A DNA stretch of 64,000 nucleotides from an uncultured Saprospiraceae bacterium (lineage in GTDB: Bacteria > Bacteroidota > Bacteroidia > Chitinophagales > Saprospiraceae): NCBI GenBank assembly GCA_938015435.1, contig CALLPN010000003.1:124001-188000 (forward strand), read 5' to 3'. The notes under the pieces were generated by a model. The model was not told where the DNA came from. It saw only the letters and a program-made list of their open reading frames with translations, and did not search any database. The position numbers and the translations under genes are program-made. This document shows, piece after piece, positions 28,183 to 37,915 of this stretch. The number at the start of each line of letters is the position of its first letter. Position 1 is the first letter of the stretch.

Positions 28183-29469
28183 TTATAATCTTAATAACTG
28201 ATCTCCTACAGAACAAGACATACATTTTTTCTCATCGCAATATTGAGTTTTCAATTGAATCAGACCTTGCGAAAAATAAGCAGAATCGGCTTTGACGCCC
28301 AATTCTTTCCAGAGCTTGGTAATCTTATTTATTTCAGGTTTAGTAGACTCCAAATATTCTATGGACTTGTCTTGAAAAGGTTCTTTACCAAGTTTTTTTC
28401 CAAATAAAAATAGAAGTGGGGATACTACATTGATTACAACTATTTGAATAAGGTTATCTCCGATAGGCTTTTCTTTATAAATAGAATTTTTGTCAAATCT
28501 ATAATGATCGTTCCAATATTCCGAAGGTGCAACTTTTATAAACTGATGTACTTCTTTAACGTTTTTAGCTTCGAGTATCTTTGAGAAAATCGATCTGTGA
28601 TGATACATAAGAGATGCTAGTTGAGCTATCCTTACTGTCGGAAAATTGGCTGGTCGCATTCTTGCAAATTTCCAACCCACTGTTTCTATATGTTGTAATT
28701 GGTATTTAGTAGAAAGGTGGATATACTCAGATCTCAATTCCTGGTAGTATTCATCGCCATCGCTAGATTGTAACATCCCTGCTTGTCCAAACAATAGTGC
28801 TTCTATCTTTTTCAAATCATCTCCTATTTTCCAAAGTATATTGATGTCAAAAGATCTTGCCAACTGTTCAAAGGGTTCTGCATTAATTTTAAGTCCCATA
28901 TACTTCGCAAGAGCAATAAAGAACACCTGATTCCAATCGTTCTCTGTATGCTTTAGTAAGTTGGTCAGATATGTTGTCTTAGTTTCTAGGCGCTCTATTA
29001 AGATATTGTGAAGCCACAGATTCATGCGACTGAGATCAACATTTGATATTAATTTTTCGCAAGGAATACGTAGTTCGTTTTGCATCAACTCTACGTATCG
29101 ATTCAGTAATTTTTTTTCGACGTATTGCGATATGACAAGGGTAGGAATAGGCGTACCGTTTTGATCCATGATTTCCTTATCGTGCTCCCAGACGACATGA
29201 AGTACTACATTATCATATGCCGGATCACCAGTGTGTTTGTGTCTATCCCAATCGCTTGAGGAGATATGCATTTCTACATTTCCCGCCCACGTGGTATCAC
29301 CTATTTTTATCTTACCATTGGAAAAGTCCGGTCCACTATGATGATTGTGTAATCCCCAGTTGAATATTTCAACAGTCAGACCTTCAGTGGTCTTTAGGTT
29401 ACTATATATAAATCTCTTAGTCTTCCACAGGTAGTGGATTAGATCTTCGCTGATTGCATTCTTAAGCAT
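28183..29469 (-). CDS. DUF2851 family protein
   Basis: Soluble protein of 428 residues of the DUF2851 family, common in Bacteroidota and of unknown biochemical role. The N-terminal motif NWGLHNHHSGPDFSNGKI and the following AGNVEMHISSSDWDRHKH are distinctive. HVVWEHD and a C-terminal cysteine cluster (CDEKKCMSC, near residues 412-420) are also visible. The conserved His/Asp/Glu residues look like a nuclease-type metal site, which is only an impression. It starts 3 nt after folA and closes the leftward rnr-folA group. Confidence 0.82.
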   Translation of the reverse strand: MLKNAISEDLIHYLWKTKRFIYSNLKTTEGLTVEIFNWGLHNHHSGPDFSNGKIKIGDTTWAGNVEMHISSSDWDRHKHTGDPAYDNVVLHVVWEHDKEIMDQNGTPIPTLVISQYVEKKLLNRYVELMQNELRIPCEKLISNVDLSRMNLWLHNILIERLETKTTYLTNLLKHTENDWNQVFFIALAKYMGLKINAEPFEQLARSFDINILWKIGDDLKKIEALLFGQAGMLQSSDGDEYYQELRSEYIHLSTKYQLQHIETVGWKFARMRPANFPTVRIAQLASLMYHHRSIFSKILEAKNVKEVHQFIKVAPSEYWNDHYRFDKNSIYKEKPIGDNLIQIVVINVVSPLLFLFGKKLGKEPFQDKSIEYLESTKPEINKITKLWKELGVKADSAYFSQGLIQLKTQYCDEKKCMSCSVGDQLLRL

Positions 29470-29472
29470 TAT

Positions 29473-29964
29473 CTATTTTTTTCCGTATACTTTGAAATTG
29501 AAGTTGTGATCATCCCTTTCGCCCTTTTGCCGCGGGTCTTCAGAAATCAATGTCCATTGTGAATAATCTATTTCTGGAAAGTGAACATCACCCTCGGGTT
29601 CTGCATCTACTTCTGTGATATAAAGCTTATCCACTATTTCCATAGTTTGCTCATATATCATTCCACCGCCAGTTATAAACGCTTCGGTCTCTCCTCTGCT
29701 TTCAGCTATTTCTAATGCCTCTGGAATGGAATGAACAACGATACAATTACTTGCAATAAAATAAGGGTCTCGTGTAACGATTATATTGGTCCTGTTGGGT
29801 AAGGGCTTCCCAATGGACAAAAAACTCTTACGACCCATAATAATATGTCGCCCAGTGGTTTGCTTCTTAAAATATTTAAGATCCGTAGATAGCCTCCAAG
29901 GGATATCATTGTCACTTCCAATTACGCGATTCCTAGCTACAGCTACTATAGATGATATGATCAT
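29473..29964 (-). CDS. folA: dihydrofolate reductase
   Basis: NADPH-dependent reduction of dihydrofolate to tetrahydrofolate; 163 residues, typical size. Visible motifs are SIVAVARNRVIGSDNDIPWRL at the N-terminus (substrate loop with the conserved Trp and acidic residue), GRHIIMGRKSF and the FITGGGMIYEQ cofactor motif. It lies 29 nt after rnr and 3 nt before the DUF2851 gene on the same strand. No thyA is in the window. Confidence 0.95.
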   Translation of the reverse strand: MIISSIVAVARNRVIGSDNDIPWRLSTDLKYFKKQTTGRHIIMGRKSFLSIGKPLPNRTNIIVTRDPYFIASNCIVVHSIPEALEIAESRGETEAFITGGGMIYEQTMEIVDKLYITEVDAEPEGDVHFPEIDYSQWTLISEDPRQKGERDDHNFNFKVYGKK

Positions 29965-29993
29965 AATGTAAAGATAATGAAATGGAAATAATC

Positions 29994-32174
29994 CTACTCT
30001 TCTAGTAATTCAAAATCTATCAATCTATTTTCAAGATCTGTCCCTAGTACTTTTACTTGTACACGGTCTCCCATTTTTATTTCATCACCTGTGCGTCTAC
30101 CGGTAGCAACTAGTCTACTGTCTGCTACATCATAGTTTTCTGATAGGCTACTAAACTTGATAAGACCTTCAGCCTTACTATCGAAAAGTTCTACAAAGAT
30201 TCCCTTCTCTATCATTCCAGATATTCGGCCTTCAAATGTATTTCCGATTTGATCTTCCATATATTCTACTTGCTTATACTTTATAGATTCTCTCTCTGCT
30301 TGAGTAGCATTTCTTTCTTGCATAGATATGTGCTTACACTTTTGCTCTAGTGCTTCTTTGTCTACACGTTTAATCTTCTCCTTTAAATTTTTGAAGAGGA
30401 TACGGTGTGTGAGTACATCTGAGTATCTACGTATCGGAGAAGTAAAGTGAGAATAGTATTCAAACCCCAATCCGTAATGACCAATGTTTTCTGAAGAATA
30501 TGCAGCCTTAGACATAGTACGTATTGCTAAAGGTTCAAGCATTTTTAGTTGCTCGTTTTCTTTAGCCGCCGCCGCTAAAGCGTTAAATGATTCAGCAATC
30601 TGCTTAGGAGTATCTATATGCATTTTATAACCCAAAGCCTTAGCGAATAGAGCAAAGTCTACCAATTTGTCAGGATTAGGTTCGTCATGTATTCTGTATA
30701 CAAAAGGAATTTCTATTTTGTCTTTTTTCGCAATAAACTTTCCTACAGACCTATTGGCTAATAACATAAAGTCCTCTACTAACATGTGAGCATCTTTACG
30801 TTCTTTTACATATGTATCGATAGGCTTTCCCGCATCATCAAGAATAAATCTTACTTCTTCAGATTCAAATGAAATAGATCCATTTTTATACCTGTTCTGG
30901 CGTAAGTTGTGATGAATCTTATTTAGGATATTTAGCTCTTCTTGGAAGTCACCTTCTTTACTATCTAGACGTTCTTGTGCTTCTTCATAAGTAAATCTTC
31001 TATCCGAGTGAATTACAGTTCGTCCAAACCATTCTGATTTTATCTTACCATTTTTCTTCATCTCAAAAACTGCAGAAAAAGTATACTTGTCTTCATTAGG
31101 GTTGAGAGAACATAGATCATTAGAAAGCTCTTCTGGAAGCATCGGTAATACTCTATCTACTAGATATACGGAGGTAGATCTTTTAAGTGCTTCTTTATCA
31201 AGGGCAGAATCTTCTTCTATGTAATGCGCAACATCTGCGATATGGACACCGATTTCAAAGTTTCCATTTTCTAATTCCTTGATTGATAATGCGTCATCAA
31301 AATCTTTTGCAGTTTCAGGATCAATAGTGAATGTTGTCGTATCACGCATATCTCTTCTGCGAGCGACTTCTTTTCCAGTTATTTTTCTGGAGATGGCAGC
31401 AGCTTCGTCCATTACTTCTTGGGGGAAATGCAATTCAAAACCTTTATCTAATAGGATAGACTGCATAGCCATATCGTTATCTGATTGATCTTGTAAGACT
31501 TCTAATATTTTACCATAAAATGCCTTATGTTGATTTTTACCCCATTTTGTTATTTCTAGTAAAACGTGATCACCATCTTCTGCTCCGTTTAGATTTTTAT
31601 CTTTTATCTGTATCTCGTGTATGTCTTCAGTAGAGGCAGGATACACCGTCCAGATGTTTCCATTATTTCTTATCGTACCGAGTACCTGAGAAAGTGCTCG
31701 AGTTATAATCTCAGTTATTTTACCTTCTGGTTTTCTTCTTCCAGGTATCATAGACATCTCTACACGTACGACATCGTTATTCATTGCACCCTTTAGATTT
31801 TTAGGGTGAACGAATATATCATCGTCGTAATCATCAGAAATTATATAACCTGCACCCGTTCTTGTCATATCGACTTTTCCGGTAAAGCTTTTTTTAGGAT
31901 GTACCCTTTGAGGTTGAGACTCGCCGTTCTTGTTATTCCATGTAAATTTATTATCGGATCCGGCCATGATCCATTTATCTTGAGTCATATATTCTAAGGC
32001 ATTCTGTACAGAATCTTTACTATTCTTTAGGTCTAGTTTGGATATAATACTTCTTGCGTTGTAATATTTGCGCTTATTGGCAGCGAAGAATTTTGATAAT
32101 GTTTTTATTAGATCTTTTCGTGAGAGAGATTTTTTTGGTACTCTCTTTCTTGATCCCCTTTTTTCGTATGTCAT
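29994..32174 (-). CDS. rnr: ribonuclease R
   Basis: Processive 3'-5' exoribonuclease that degrades structured RNA, 726 residues. Order of domains: a basic N-terminal helix-turn-helix-like region with RGSRKRVPKKSLSRKDL, cold-shock domains at about 80-230, the RNB catalytic domain with DPETAKDFDDALS near 285-297 and SNDLCSLNP, and a C-terminal S1 domain (about 640-724). The metal-binding aspartates are intact. It heads the leftward rnr-folA-DUF2851 group; the 218-bp upstream gap is very T-rich. Confidence 0.95.
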   Translation of the reverse strand: MTYEKRGSRKRVPKKSLSRKDLIKTLSKFFAANKRKYYNARSIISKLDLKNSKDSVQNALEYMTQDKWIMAGSDNKFTWNNKNGESQPQRVHPKKSFTGKVDMTRTGAGYIISDDYDDDIFVHPKNLKGAMNNDVVRVEMSMIPGRRKPEGKITEIITRALSQVLGTIRNNGNIWTVYPASTEDIHEIQIKDKNLNGAEDGDHVLLEITKWGKNQHKAFYGKILEVLQDQSDNDMAMQSILLDKGFELHFPQEVMDEAAAISRKITGKEVARRRDMRDTTTFTIDPETAKDFDDALSIKELENGNFEIGVHIADVAHYIEEDSALDKEALKRSTSVYLVDRVLPMLPEELSNDLCSLNPNEDKYTFSAVFEMKKNGKIKSEWFGRTVIHSDRRFTYEEAQERLDSKEGDFQEELNILNKIHHNLRQNRYKNGSISFESEEVRFILDDAGKPIDTYVKERKDAHMLVEDFMLLANRSVGKFIAKKDKIEIPFVYRIHDEPNPDKLVDFALFAKALGYKMHIDTPKQIAESFNALAAAAKENEQLKMLEPLAIRTMSKAAYSSENIGHYGLGFEYYSHFTSPIRRYSDVLTHRILFKNLKEKIKRVDKEALEQKCKHISMQERNATQAERESIKYKQVEYMEDQIGNTFEGRISGMIEKGIFVELFDSKAEGLIKFSSLSENYDVADSRLVATGRRTGDEIKMGDRVQVKVLGTDLENRLIDFELLEE

Positions 32175-32294
32175 TGTTGTTATGTTTAATGCCTTTCGGC
32201 TGCATTCTTCTTTGGGTTTTTTATGCCCAGTAACAGTTTAATTGTTCTGTTATTTTTTGGAAAATTATTTTTCTTCCCTTTAATATTTTGTTTC

Positions 32295-32319
32295 TAATTA
32301 TTTTTTTAGAAAATAATTA
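32295..32319. repeat. AT-only palindrome upstream of rnr
   Basis: A perfect 10-bp inverted repeat of A and T only (TAATTATTTT, 5-nt loop, AAAATAATTA). It could be an operator or a chance product of the AT-rich gap between rnr and the gene at 32393. There is no T-tract in the leftward direction, so it is not a terminator. Confidence 0.3.
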
Positions 32320-32392
32320 TTGTTCTTTTGTTTGTATCACTTTAGGATTCAGTTTTATTATTGTTGATCTTGTTCCTCTAAGTAGATCGCAT

Positions 32393-32908
32393 TTAATCAT
32401 CTCCAAAGCTGAAGAGTATATCTCCGGTCGTTTGTATCTCCATTGTAAAGGCTTGACTTTGATCGGCACTATACTCGCCTTGCGAAGAACCAGCTCCTGC
32501 AATAATGTGAATAATCATATCTGGATCAATACTAGCAACTGATTTTTTGATTATCTCGTTTTCTGTTACTGTACTGCCAATGATTTTGCGACTGATCATT
32601 GTTGGTGTTTCTTCTCTAGCATTTATTGTAAGCAGTATAAATTCATACTTAAGTAATCCACCTTTCCAATACACTATGGCATGGTAGTCTTCATTACTAT
32701 CTACAAGTACACAGGGAATAATTTCTGTGAATTCATCTAACTCTCCTTCCCACTGCGCTATGACAGTCTGTATGATGGTATTAGGTATTGGTGGATTCTC
32801 TTGTGAAAATACGTTAAGAGTTTCGTCTGTAAATACTACTGGTAGCTCCACTTCTGGAAAAAACTGCAGTAATTCACTTACAGTTACTGGTTTTGTTTTG
32901 TCTTGCAT
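32393..32908 (-). CDS. conserved-looking protein of unknown function
   Basis: I do not recognise this 171-residue protein. It has no signal peptide or membrane segment, is acidic, and looks like a compact mixed alpha/beta domain. It opens with SELLQFFPEVELPVVFTDETL, and PNTIIQTVIAQWEG and ECVLVDS-type segments follow. The last 25 residues are glycine-, serine- and glutamine-rich (GAGSSQGEYSADQSQ) and resemble a flexible tail. Codon use and composition match the neighbours, so a real gene is likely. It is divergent from pyrD and reads toward rnr, 218 bp away. Confidence 0.6.
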   Translation of the reverse strand: MQDKTKPVTVSELLQFFPEVELPVVFTDETLNVFSQENPPIPNTIIQTVIAQWEGELDEFTEIIPCVLVDSNEDYHAIVYWKGGLLKYEFILLTINAREETPTMISRKIIGSTVTENEIIKKSVASIDPDMIIHIIAGAGSSQGEYSADQSQAFTMEIQTTGDILFSFGDD

Positions 32909-33008
32909 ATATATTTAAATAAAAGCATCATTGTGATATGATCCCACAAAGTTGGTTATATTCCATACAATATCTATTATTAAGTGCATTACGTATTCAA
33001 AAAACTAG

Positions 33009-33036
33009 TTGTAATGTGCATGAGTGGTTACATTTG
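33009..33036 (+). promoter_or_regulatory. pyrD promoter, TTG-N17-TACATTTG
   Basis: A -33 TTG at 33009-33011, a 17-bp spacer and an exact -7 box TACATTTG at 33029-33036. It lies 39 nt before a TTG codon at 33076, where homology to PyrD begins. A promoter here rules out the long reading frame starting at 32938 for this transcript. Confidence 0.6.
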
Positions 33037-33075
33037 AGGAGAAATCATTTTCCAGATAGAAAACGCCAAAGAACC

Positions 33076-34104
33076 TTGTACAGACATATACTTAAACCCA
33101 TTTTATTCAGATTCGTTCCAGAGAAGGCCCATAATATTACAGTTGGTCTATTTAAAACACTACTTTCTATACCTGGCGGTGGTTGGATCACCAAACAAAT
33201 GTTTGGATACGAAAGTAAAGATTCATCGGTAACCATAAATGGACTTACATTCCCTAACGCAGTAGGCCTTGCTGCAGGTTTTGATAAAGATGGTAAGTAT
33301 TATCACGACATGAGCAAGTTGGGATTTGGTTTTGTCGAGATTGGTACCGTAACACCATTACCTCAAGCAGGTAACCCTCAACCTAGGTTATTTAGAGTAC
33401 CGGCCGATAAAGGAATTATCAATCGTATGGGTTTCAATAATGATGGTGTGGATGCTATGGTAGAGCGTATCCAAAAATACGGAAAACCGGACAATTGCAT
33501 ATTGGGAGGTAATATCGGTAAGAATAAGGTCACGCCCAATGAAAAGGCAGTAGATGATTATATCATCTGTTTTGAGAAGTTGTATGACTTAGTAGATTAT
33601 TTCGTAGTCAATGTAAGTTCACCTAATACACCAGGATTAAGAGAACTGCAAGATAAAAAGCCTTTATCGATCATATTGAATGCATTGACGAAGCGCAATA
33701 GAGATCAGAAGCCTTTGTTTTTAAAGATAGCGCCAGACCTTACCGAAGGACAACTTAATGATATCATAGAACTAGTAGAAGAGACGGGTATTACTGGTTT
33801 AATAGCCACTAATACGACCATAAGTAGAGAAGGACTTTCCACAAGTCTTACTCAAGTAGAATCAATAGGTAATGGTGGACTGAGCGGAGCACCCCTTGCA
33901 AACAGAGCTACTGAGGTGATCAAGTATCTACACGATAAGAGTAATGGCTCATTCCCCATTATTGGAGTTGGTGGGATATGTAGCGGTCAAGACGCAGTAG
34001 ACAAAATAAGAGCAGGAGCATCTCTTATACAGATTTATTCTGGCTTGATATATAGTGGTCCAGAATTGGTTAAAGAGGCGAAAAAAGCGATTGCTGAAAT
34101 GTGA
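33076..34104 (+). CDS. pyrD: dihydroorotate dehydrogenase (quinone type)
   Basis: Fourth step of pyrimidine synthesis, oxidising dihydroorotate to orotate with electrons passed to quinone; class 2, membrane-associated. The short N-terminal helix [20 protein letters not shown] is the class 2 membrane-association segment. [14 protein letters not shown], the FMN-site [12 protein letters not shown], the catalytic serine in [11 protein letters not shown], and [13 protein letters not shown] are all present. The frame is open back to an ATG at 32938, but those 46 residues match nothing in the family. A consensus promoter lies inside them, so the TTG at 33076 (342 residues) is preferred. Confidence 0.92.
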   Translation: MYRHILKPILFRFVPEKAHNITVGLFKTLLSIPGGGWITKQMFGYESKDSSVTINGLTFPNAVGLAAGFDKDGKYYHDMSKLGFGFVEIGTVTPLPQAGNPQPRLFRVPADKGIINRMGFNNDGVDAMVERIQKYGKPDNCILGGNIGKNKVTPNEKAVDDYIICFEKLYDLVDYFVVNVSSPNTPGLRELQDKKPLSIILNALTKRNRDQKPLFLKIAPDLTEGQLNDIIELVEETGITGLIATNTTISREGLSTSLTQVESIGNGGLSGAPLANRATEVIKYLHDKSNGSFPIIGVGGICSGQDAVDKIRAGASLIQIYSGLIYSGPELVKEAKKAIAEM

Positions 34105-34123
34105 TTAACATAATGGCTCACAC

Positions 34124-34393
34124 ATGCTCATAGACACGGGAATCATTGCTTATTTTAATCAGAACGGATGTTTTAGAAGCGAACAGTTGGTTAAAAACAT
34201 ACATTCGTGATCAAGGTATCATTTTTGTATATCAAAGTATAATGGAGACATCGAAAACCTGTTCAGAGAAATCACTGATTGGTTGGATCATATTGGACCT
34301 TTTAAATGCCCTGGTTGCACAAGATTTTTTATGAAATACTTCAGCTTCGGTGACATCGTGTATAGAAGCTGTTTAGACGATTTCTTTTCATAA
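34124..34393 (+). pseudogene. short frame with one in-frame TGA (possible gene relic)
   Basis: From an ATG at 34124 the frame runs 28 codons to a TGA at 34208-34210 and then stays open in the same frame for another 60 codons to a TAA at 34391. The product after the stop looks protein-like: NLFREITDWLDHIGPFKCPG, a CPGC pair and a later cysteine, ending in LDDFFS. I see no family. It could be a gene inactivated by one nonsense mutation, a sequencing error, a UGA-recoded small protein (unlikely), or chance. It is the only gene-like content in the pyrD-bamA gap (34105-34532). Confidence 0.3.
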
Positions 34394-34405
34394 CTGTCTT
34401 GAAAT

Positions 34406-34436
34406 CAACAGTTTTTGAGATAAAAGGTTGTTTTTT
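34406..34436 (+). terminator. weak rightward terminator before bamA
   Basis: CAAC at 34406-34409 pairs with GTTG at 34427-34430, with an inner TTTT/AAAA stem, and six T residues follow at 34431-34436. The stem is weak, but the T-run and position after the relic and pyrD fit a terminator. Confidence 0.35.
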
Positions 34437-34532
34437 ACGCCACTAATCCTAAAGTCAGGTTAAAAAGGCAGCGAATCCAATGCAATTACGTAATACTATA
34501 GTTAATATTGCACCCAATTTTCGATAAGATAT

Positions 34533-37211
34533 ATGCATAAGATAAGATACTATTATTCCCTTGTTTTTACCTTAGTATTAGTGGCTTTAGCCAATATACT
34601 TCAAGCACAACAAGATACTAGCGCTGCAGTGAAAGATACGATGCCTGTGATCGATTATTCACAGCAGGATCTACCTTTGTTTGATAATGGGCAACAAGGC
34701 ACCTATGAGATTGGTGGAATCAATATTATAGGAGCGGTCAATAGAGACCGAAATGCGATCAAATCTCTTGCAGGATTTCGTGAAGGAGATAAGATACAGA
34801 TTCCAGGTACATTGATACCTAAAGGGATCAGATCTCTGTGGAAACTTAGATTGTTCGAAGATGTTCAGATTATTGCTGAAAGATTTGAGGGCGAAGTAGT
34901 TTTCCTTCAAATTGTACTTACTGAAAGACCAGTACTATCAAGATATTCTTATTCTGGAGTTAAAAAATCACACCATGATGACCTCAATGATATAGTAAAC
35001 AGCGTAATGAGTAAGGGTGGTATTGTTACGGAAGATCAAAAAAGACTTGTCACTGATAAGATCAAAGAGCATTACATGGAAAAAGGTAAGCTTGATACCG
35101 AAATAAAAGTAAAAGAAGTAGCTGATAACAAAAAGAAGAATACTGTACGTCTAGAATTTGAAATAGACACTAAGGACCGAGTAAAAGTAGAAGATATCGT
35201 AATCAATGGTAACGAAAATGTAAGTGATCGTAAGTTGAGAAAGAAGATGCACAATACTAAGAGAAAGGGTACTTGGTTTCGCAAGACGAAATTTATTAAA
35301 TCTGGCTATGAACAAGATAAAAAGGACGTAATCACCCACTATAATAAAGAAGGTTACCGTGACGCTAAGATTGTAAGTGATACGGTATATCGTGAAGCGG
35401 ATGGCGACATCATGGTTAAGTTAGATATCGAAGAAGGTAATAGATACTTCTTTAGAAATATTACTTGGAAAGGTAATTCTTTATATAGTGACAATCAGTT
35501 AACTAGAGTGCTTGGTTTAGAGCGTGGAGATGTTTATAACCCTGAACTTTTAGAGAATAGACTAAGATTTAGTCAAGATGGACGTGATATATCTTCACTA
35601 TTTCTAGATGACGGTTATCTTGGGTTTGATGTAAGACCAGTAGAAGTGGCTATCGAAAACGATTCTATTGATCTTGAGATGCGAATATTCGAAGGACCTC
35701 AGTTTACCATAGATAAAGTAACTATCGCAGGTAACGATAGGACTAACGAGCACGTAATCAGAAGAGAACTTAGAACCAAACCAGGCCAAAAATTTAGTAG
35801 AACTGATATAATCAGATCACAAAGACAAATCATTGGCTTAGGATATTTCAATCCAGAAAGTTTAGATATTCAGACACCGGTTAATCAAGGTAGAGGAACT
35901 GTAGATATTGCATACACAGTAGAAGAAAGACCTGCAGATCAATTAGAGTTATCTGCTGGATATGGTGGATTCAATGGATTGATTGGTACGTTAGGAGTTA
36001 CATTTAATAACTTCTCTTTAGCCAATATCAGAAACCGTAGTTCGTGGAGTCCACTACCTCAAGGTGATGGACAGAAACTGTCATTAAGAGCTCAATCTAA
36101 TAGTAGATTTTTTAGATCTTATAACTTCTCATTAACTGAACCTTGGTTAGGTGGTAAAAAACCTAACAGTTTTACTGTCGGTCTTGTGCATTCGGCATTT
36201 GACTATAGTTCGTTAGGTAGTGGTTCGTTAAAGATTACAAGAGGTTTTGTAGGGTTAGGAACACAACTCAAGTGGCCAGATGATTTCTTTGTCTCTAATA
36301 CCACTCTAAATTTGGAGCGAATTACATTGGAAGACTATGACCGTGGTGGTTTCTTTGTTCAAGAAAACGGAAGTAATATTGCTATAAAGGAAGGAAATTT
36401 CAATAACTTTAGTTTAAAGCAAACATTTACAAGGAGTTCAGTAAGTGATCCTTTGTATCCAAGAAGAGGGTCTAGAGTTTCACTTTCTGTACAATTGACG
36501 CCTCCATATTCACTATTTAGAGGTGATGATTATTATCAACTTTCTGATGAGGAAATTTTAGAAGTAGAAAGACAATTAACATTAGAATATGGTCCTGCAG
36601 TGCCTCCAACGAGAGCAGAAATATTATCGGAGGTACAAAGTATAGAAAATGCTAAAAAATTCGAATGGCTAGAATATCACAAATGGAGATTTGATTCTGA
36701 ATGGTATTTTAATATATACGGTAAGTTCGTAATTGCAGCGAAGGCTAAATTTGGAATACTCGGAACGTATAATGATGATATCGGTTATTCTCCATTCGAA
36801 AGATTTGAATTGGGTGGAGATGGACTAAGTAATCAAAGTGCAGGAATTACAGGTAGAGATATAATAGCTCTCAGAGGATATGAGACTAATGATCTGAGTC
36901 AAAATCGTCAAGGTGGTGCAACGGTATATGATAAATTTACTATGGAACTTAGGTATCCATTATCTCTTAATCCTAACTCCTCTATATACTTACTATCATT
37001 CCTACAGGGAGGAAATAGTTGGGCATCTTTTGATGAGTTCAACCCATTTGATATGAGGAGATCTGCGGGGTTTGGAGCAAGAATATTCTTACCTATGTTT
37101 GGTTTATTAGGGTTTGATTATGGATGGGGATTCGACAAAGAACTAGGAAGTAACGCTACCGCAGGACAATATGGTAAATTCAGTATCATCTTAGGATTTG
37201 AACCAGAGTAA
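34533..37211 (+). CDS. bamA: outer-membrane protein assembly factor BamA
   Basis: Omp85-family insertase for outer-membrane barrels, 892 residues. A signal peptide ends near ILQAQQD. POTRA domains follow from about 55 to 460 (for example YEIGGINIIGAVNRDRNAIKSL and FTIDKVTIAGNDRTNEHVIRREL). The C-terminal barrel starts near LELSAGYGGFNG and carries the conserved LRGYE motif near residue 778. An insertion of about 60 charged residues around 665-725 may be a long loop. A Skp/OmpH gene follows by 100 nt, a classical arrangement. Confidence 0.94.
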   Translation: MHKIRYYYSLVFTLVLVALANILQAQQDTSAAVKDTMPVIDYSQQDLPLFDNGQQGTYEIGGINIIGAVNRDRNAIKSLAGFREGDKIQIPGTLIPKGIRSLWKLRLFEDVQIIAERFEGEVVFLQIVLTERPVLSRYSYSGVKKSHHDDLNDIVNSVMSKGGIVTEDQKRLVTDKIKEHYMEKGKLDTEIKVKEVADNKKKNTVRLEFEIDTKDRVKVEDIVINGNENVSDRKLRKKMHNTKRKGTWFRKTKFIKSGYEQDKKDVITHYNKEGYRDAKIVSDTVYREADGDIMVKLDIEEGNRYFFRNITWKGNSLYSDNQLTRVLGLERGDVYNPELLENRLRFSQDGRDISSLFLDDGYLGFDVRPVEVAIENDSIDLEMRIFEGPQFTIDKVTIAGNDRTNEHVIRRELRTKPGQKFSRTDIIRSQRQIIGLGYFNPESLDIQTPVNQGRGTVDIAYTVEERPADQLELSAGYGGFNGLIGTLGVTFNNFSLANIRNRSSWSPLPQGDGQKLSLRAQSNSRFFRSYNFSLTEPWLGGKKPNSFTVGLVHSAFDYSSLGSGSLKITRGFVGLGTQLKWPDDFFVSNTTLNLERITLEDYDRGGFFVQENGSNIAIKEGNFNNFSLKQTFTRSSVSDPLYPRRGSRVSLSVQLTPPYSLFRGDDYYQLSDEEILEVERQLTLEYGPAVPPTRAEILSEVQSIENAKKFEWLEYHKWRFDSEWYFNIYGKFVIAAKAKFGILGTYNDDIGYSPFERFELGGDGLSNQSAGITGRDIIALRGYETNDLSQNRQGGATVYDKFTMELRYPLSLNPNSSIYLLSFLQGGNSWASFDEFNPFDMRRSAGFGARIFLPMFGLLGFDYGWGFDKELGSNATAGQYGKFSIILGFEPE

Positions 37212-37311
37212 AACTTTTGCCTGTTAAACCTATATTAATTATGGGTAAAGAAGAAAGTAAATAACACTATTTGGGGTTAATACCAATATGGATAATAATA
37301 AACAATTGAAT

Positions 37312-37824
37312 ATGAAATCAATATTAAACTACACAATTATAGCTCTATTATCAGTAGCTAGCATTACGTCAATATCAGCACAGAAATTTGCTCATATTAA
37401 TTCACAATTATTGATGGTAGAAATGCCAGAGATGAAAAATGCAGACGCCCAGATCCAGACATATCAGGAGAGTCTAATGAAGAAAGGACAAGATATGGTT
37501 CAGGCTTTTGAGGCAAAGTATTTAGCCTATGCAGAGGAAGCTAATAAAGGTGTACTGAATAAAATCCAGATGCAACAGAAAGAAGGAGAACTCGGTAAAG
37601 AGCAACAAGCTATCCAATCTTACGAGCAGGAAGTACAATCTCTCCTCGCGCAAAAAAGACAATCTCTTTATAAGCCTCTTATCGATAAAGTAAAAGTAGC
37701 GATTGAGCAAGTAGGAAAAGAAGGAGGGTATACAATGATATTTGAATCAGGGAGCGGAGTACTTGTGCATGCAACCGAAAGTGATGATATCATGGCACTA
37801 GTAAAAACAAAAGTAGGAATGTAA
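37312..37824 (+). CDS. Skp/OmpH-family periplasmic chaperone
   Basis: Small periplasmic chaperone that holds unfolded outer-membrane proteins for BamA, 170 residues from the chosen start. A signal peptide (MKSILNYTIIALLSVASITS) ends near SAQ. It is followed by the family opening KFAHINSQLLMVEMPE, a long charged coiled coil (about 45-120) and the C-terminal IFESGSGVLVHA segment. An ATG at 37288 would add eight polar residues before the signal sequence and is also possible. It lies directly downstream of bamA. Confidence 0.88.
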   Translation: MKSILNYTIIALLSVASITSISAQKFAHINSQLLMVEMPEMKNADAQIQTYQESLMKKGQDMVQAFEAKYLAYAEEANKGVLNKIQMQQKEGELGKEQQAIQSYEQEVQSLLAQKRQSLYKPLIDKVKVAIEQVGKEGGYTMIFESGSGVLVHATESDDIMALVKTKVGM

Positions 37825-37844
37825 TTTTTCTACTTCTGTACATA

Positions 37845-37885
37845 TAAGAAAGGAGGCTGTCACATTGTGGTTGCCTCCTTTCTTA
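37845..37885. terminator. bidirectional hairpin between skp and aroB
   Basis: A perfect 13-bp inverted repeat (37845-37857 with 37873-37885), arms TAAGAAAGGAGGC and its complement, with a 15-nt loop. It lies between two convergent genes. There is no long T-run on either side, but strength and placement favour transcription termination for both. Confidence 0.7.
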
Positions 37886-37915
37886 TTGGAGAAATATTTA
37901 ACAAAATTCCTTTTA

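Noticed and set aside
32231..32258. TAACAG...CTGTTA hairpin followed by T residues, rightward
   Set aside because: No rightward gene ends upstream of it; it lies in the T-rich leader side of rnr, so a functional terminator is unlikely.
34146..34334. 62-codon rightward frame in the pyrD-bamA gap
   Set aside because: It opens with a TTG, lies in another frame than the more protein-like relic at 34124-34393, and has no recognisable features.
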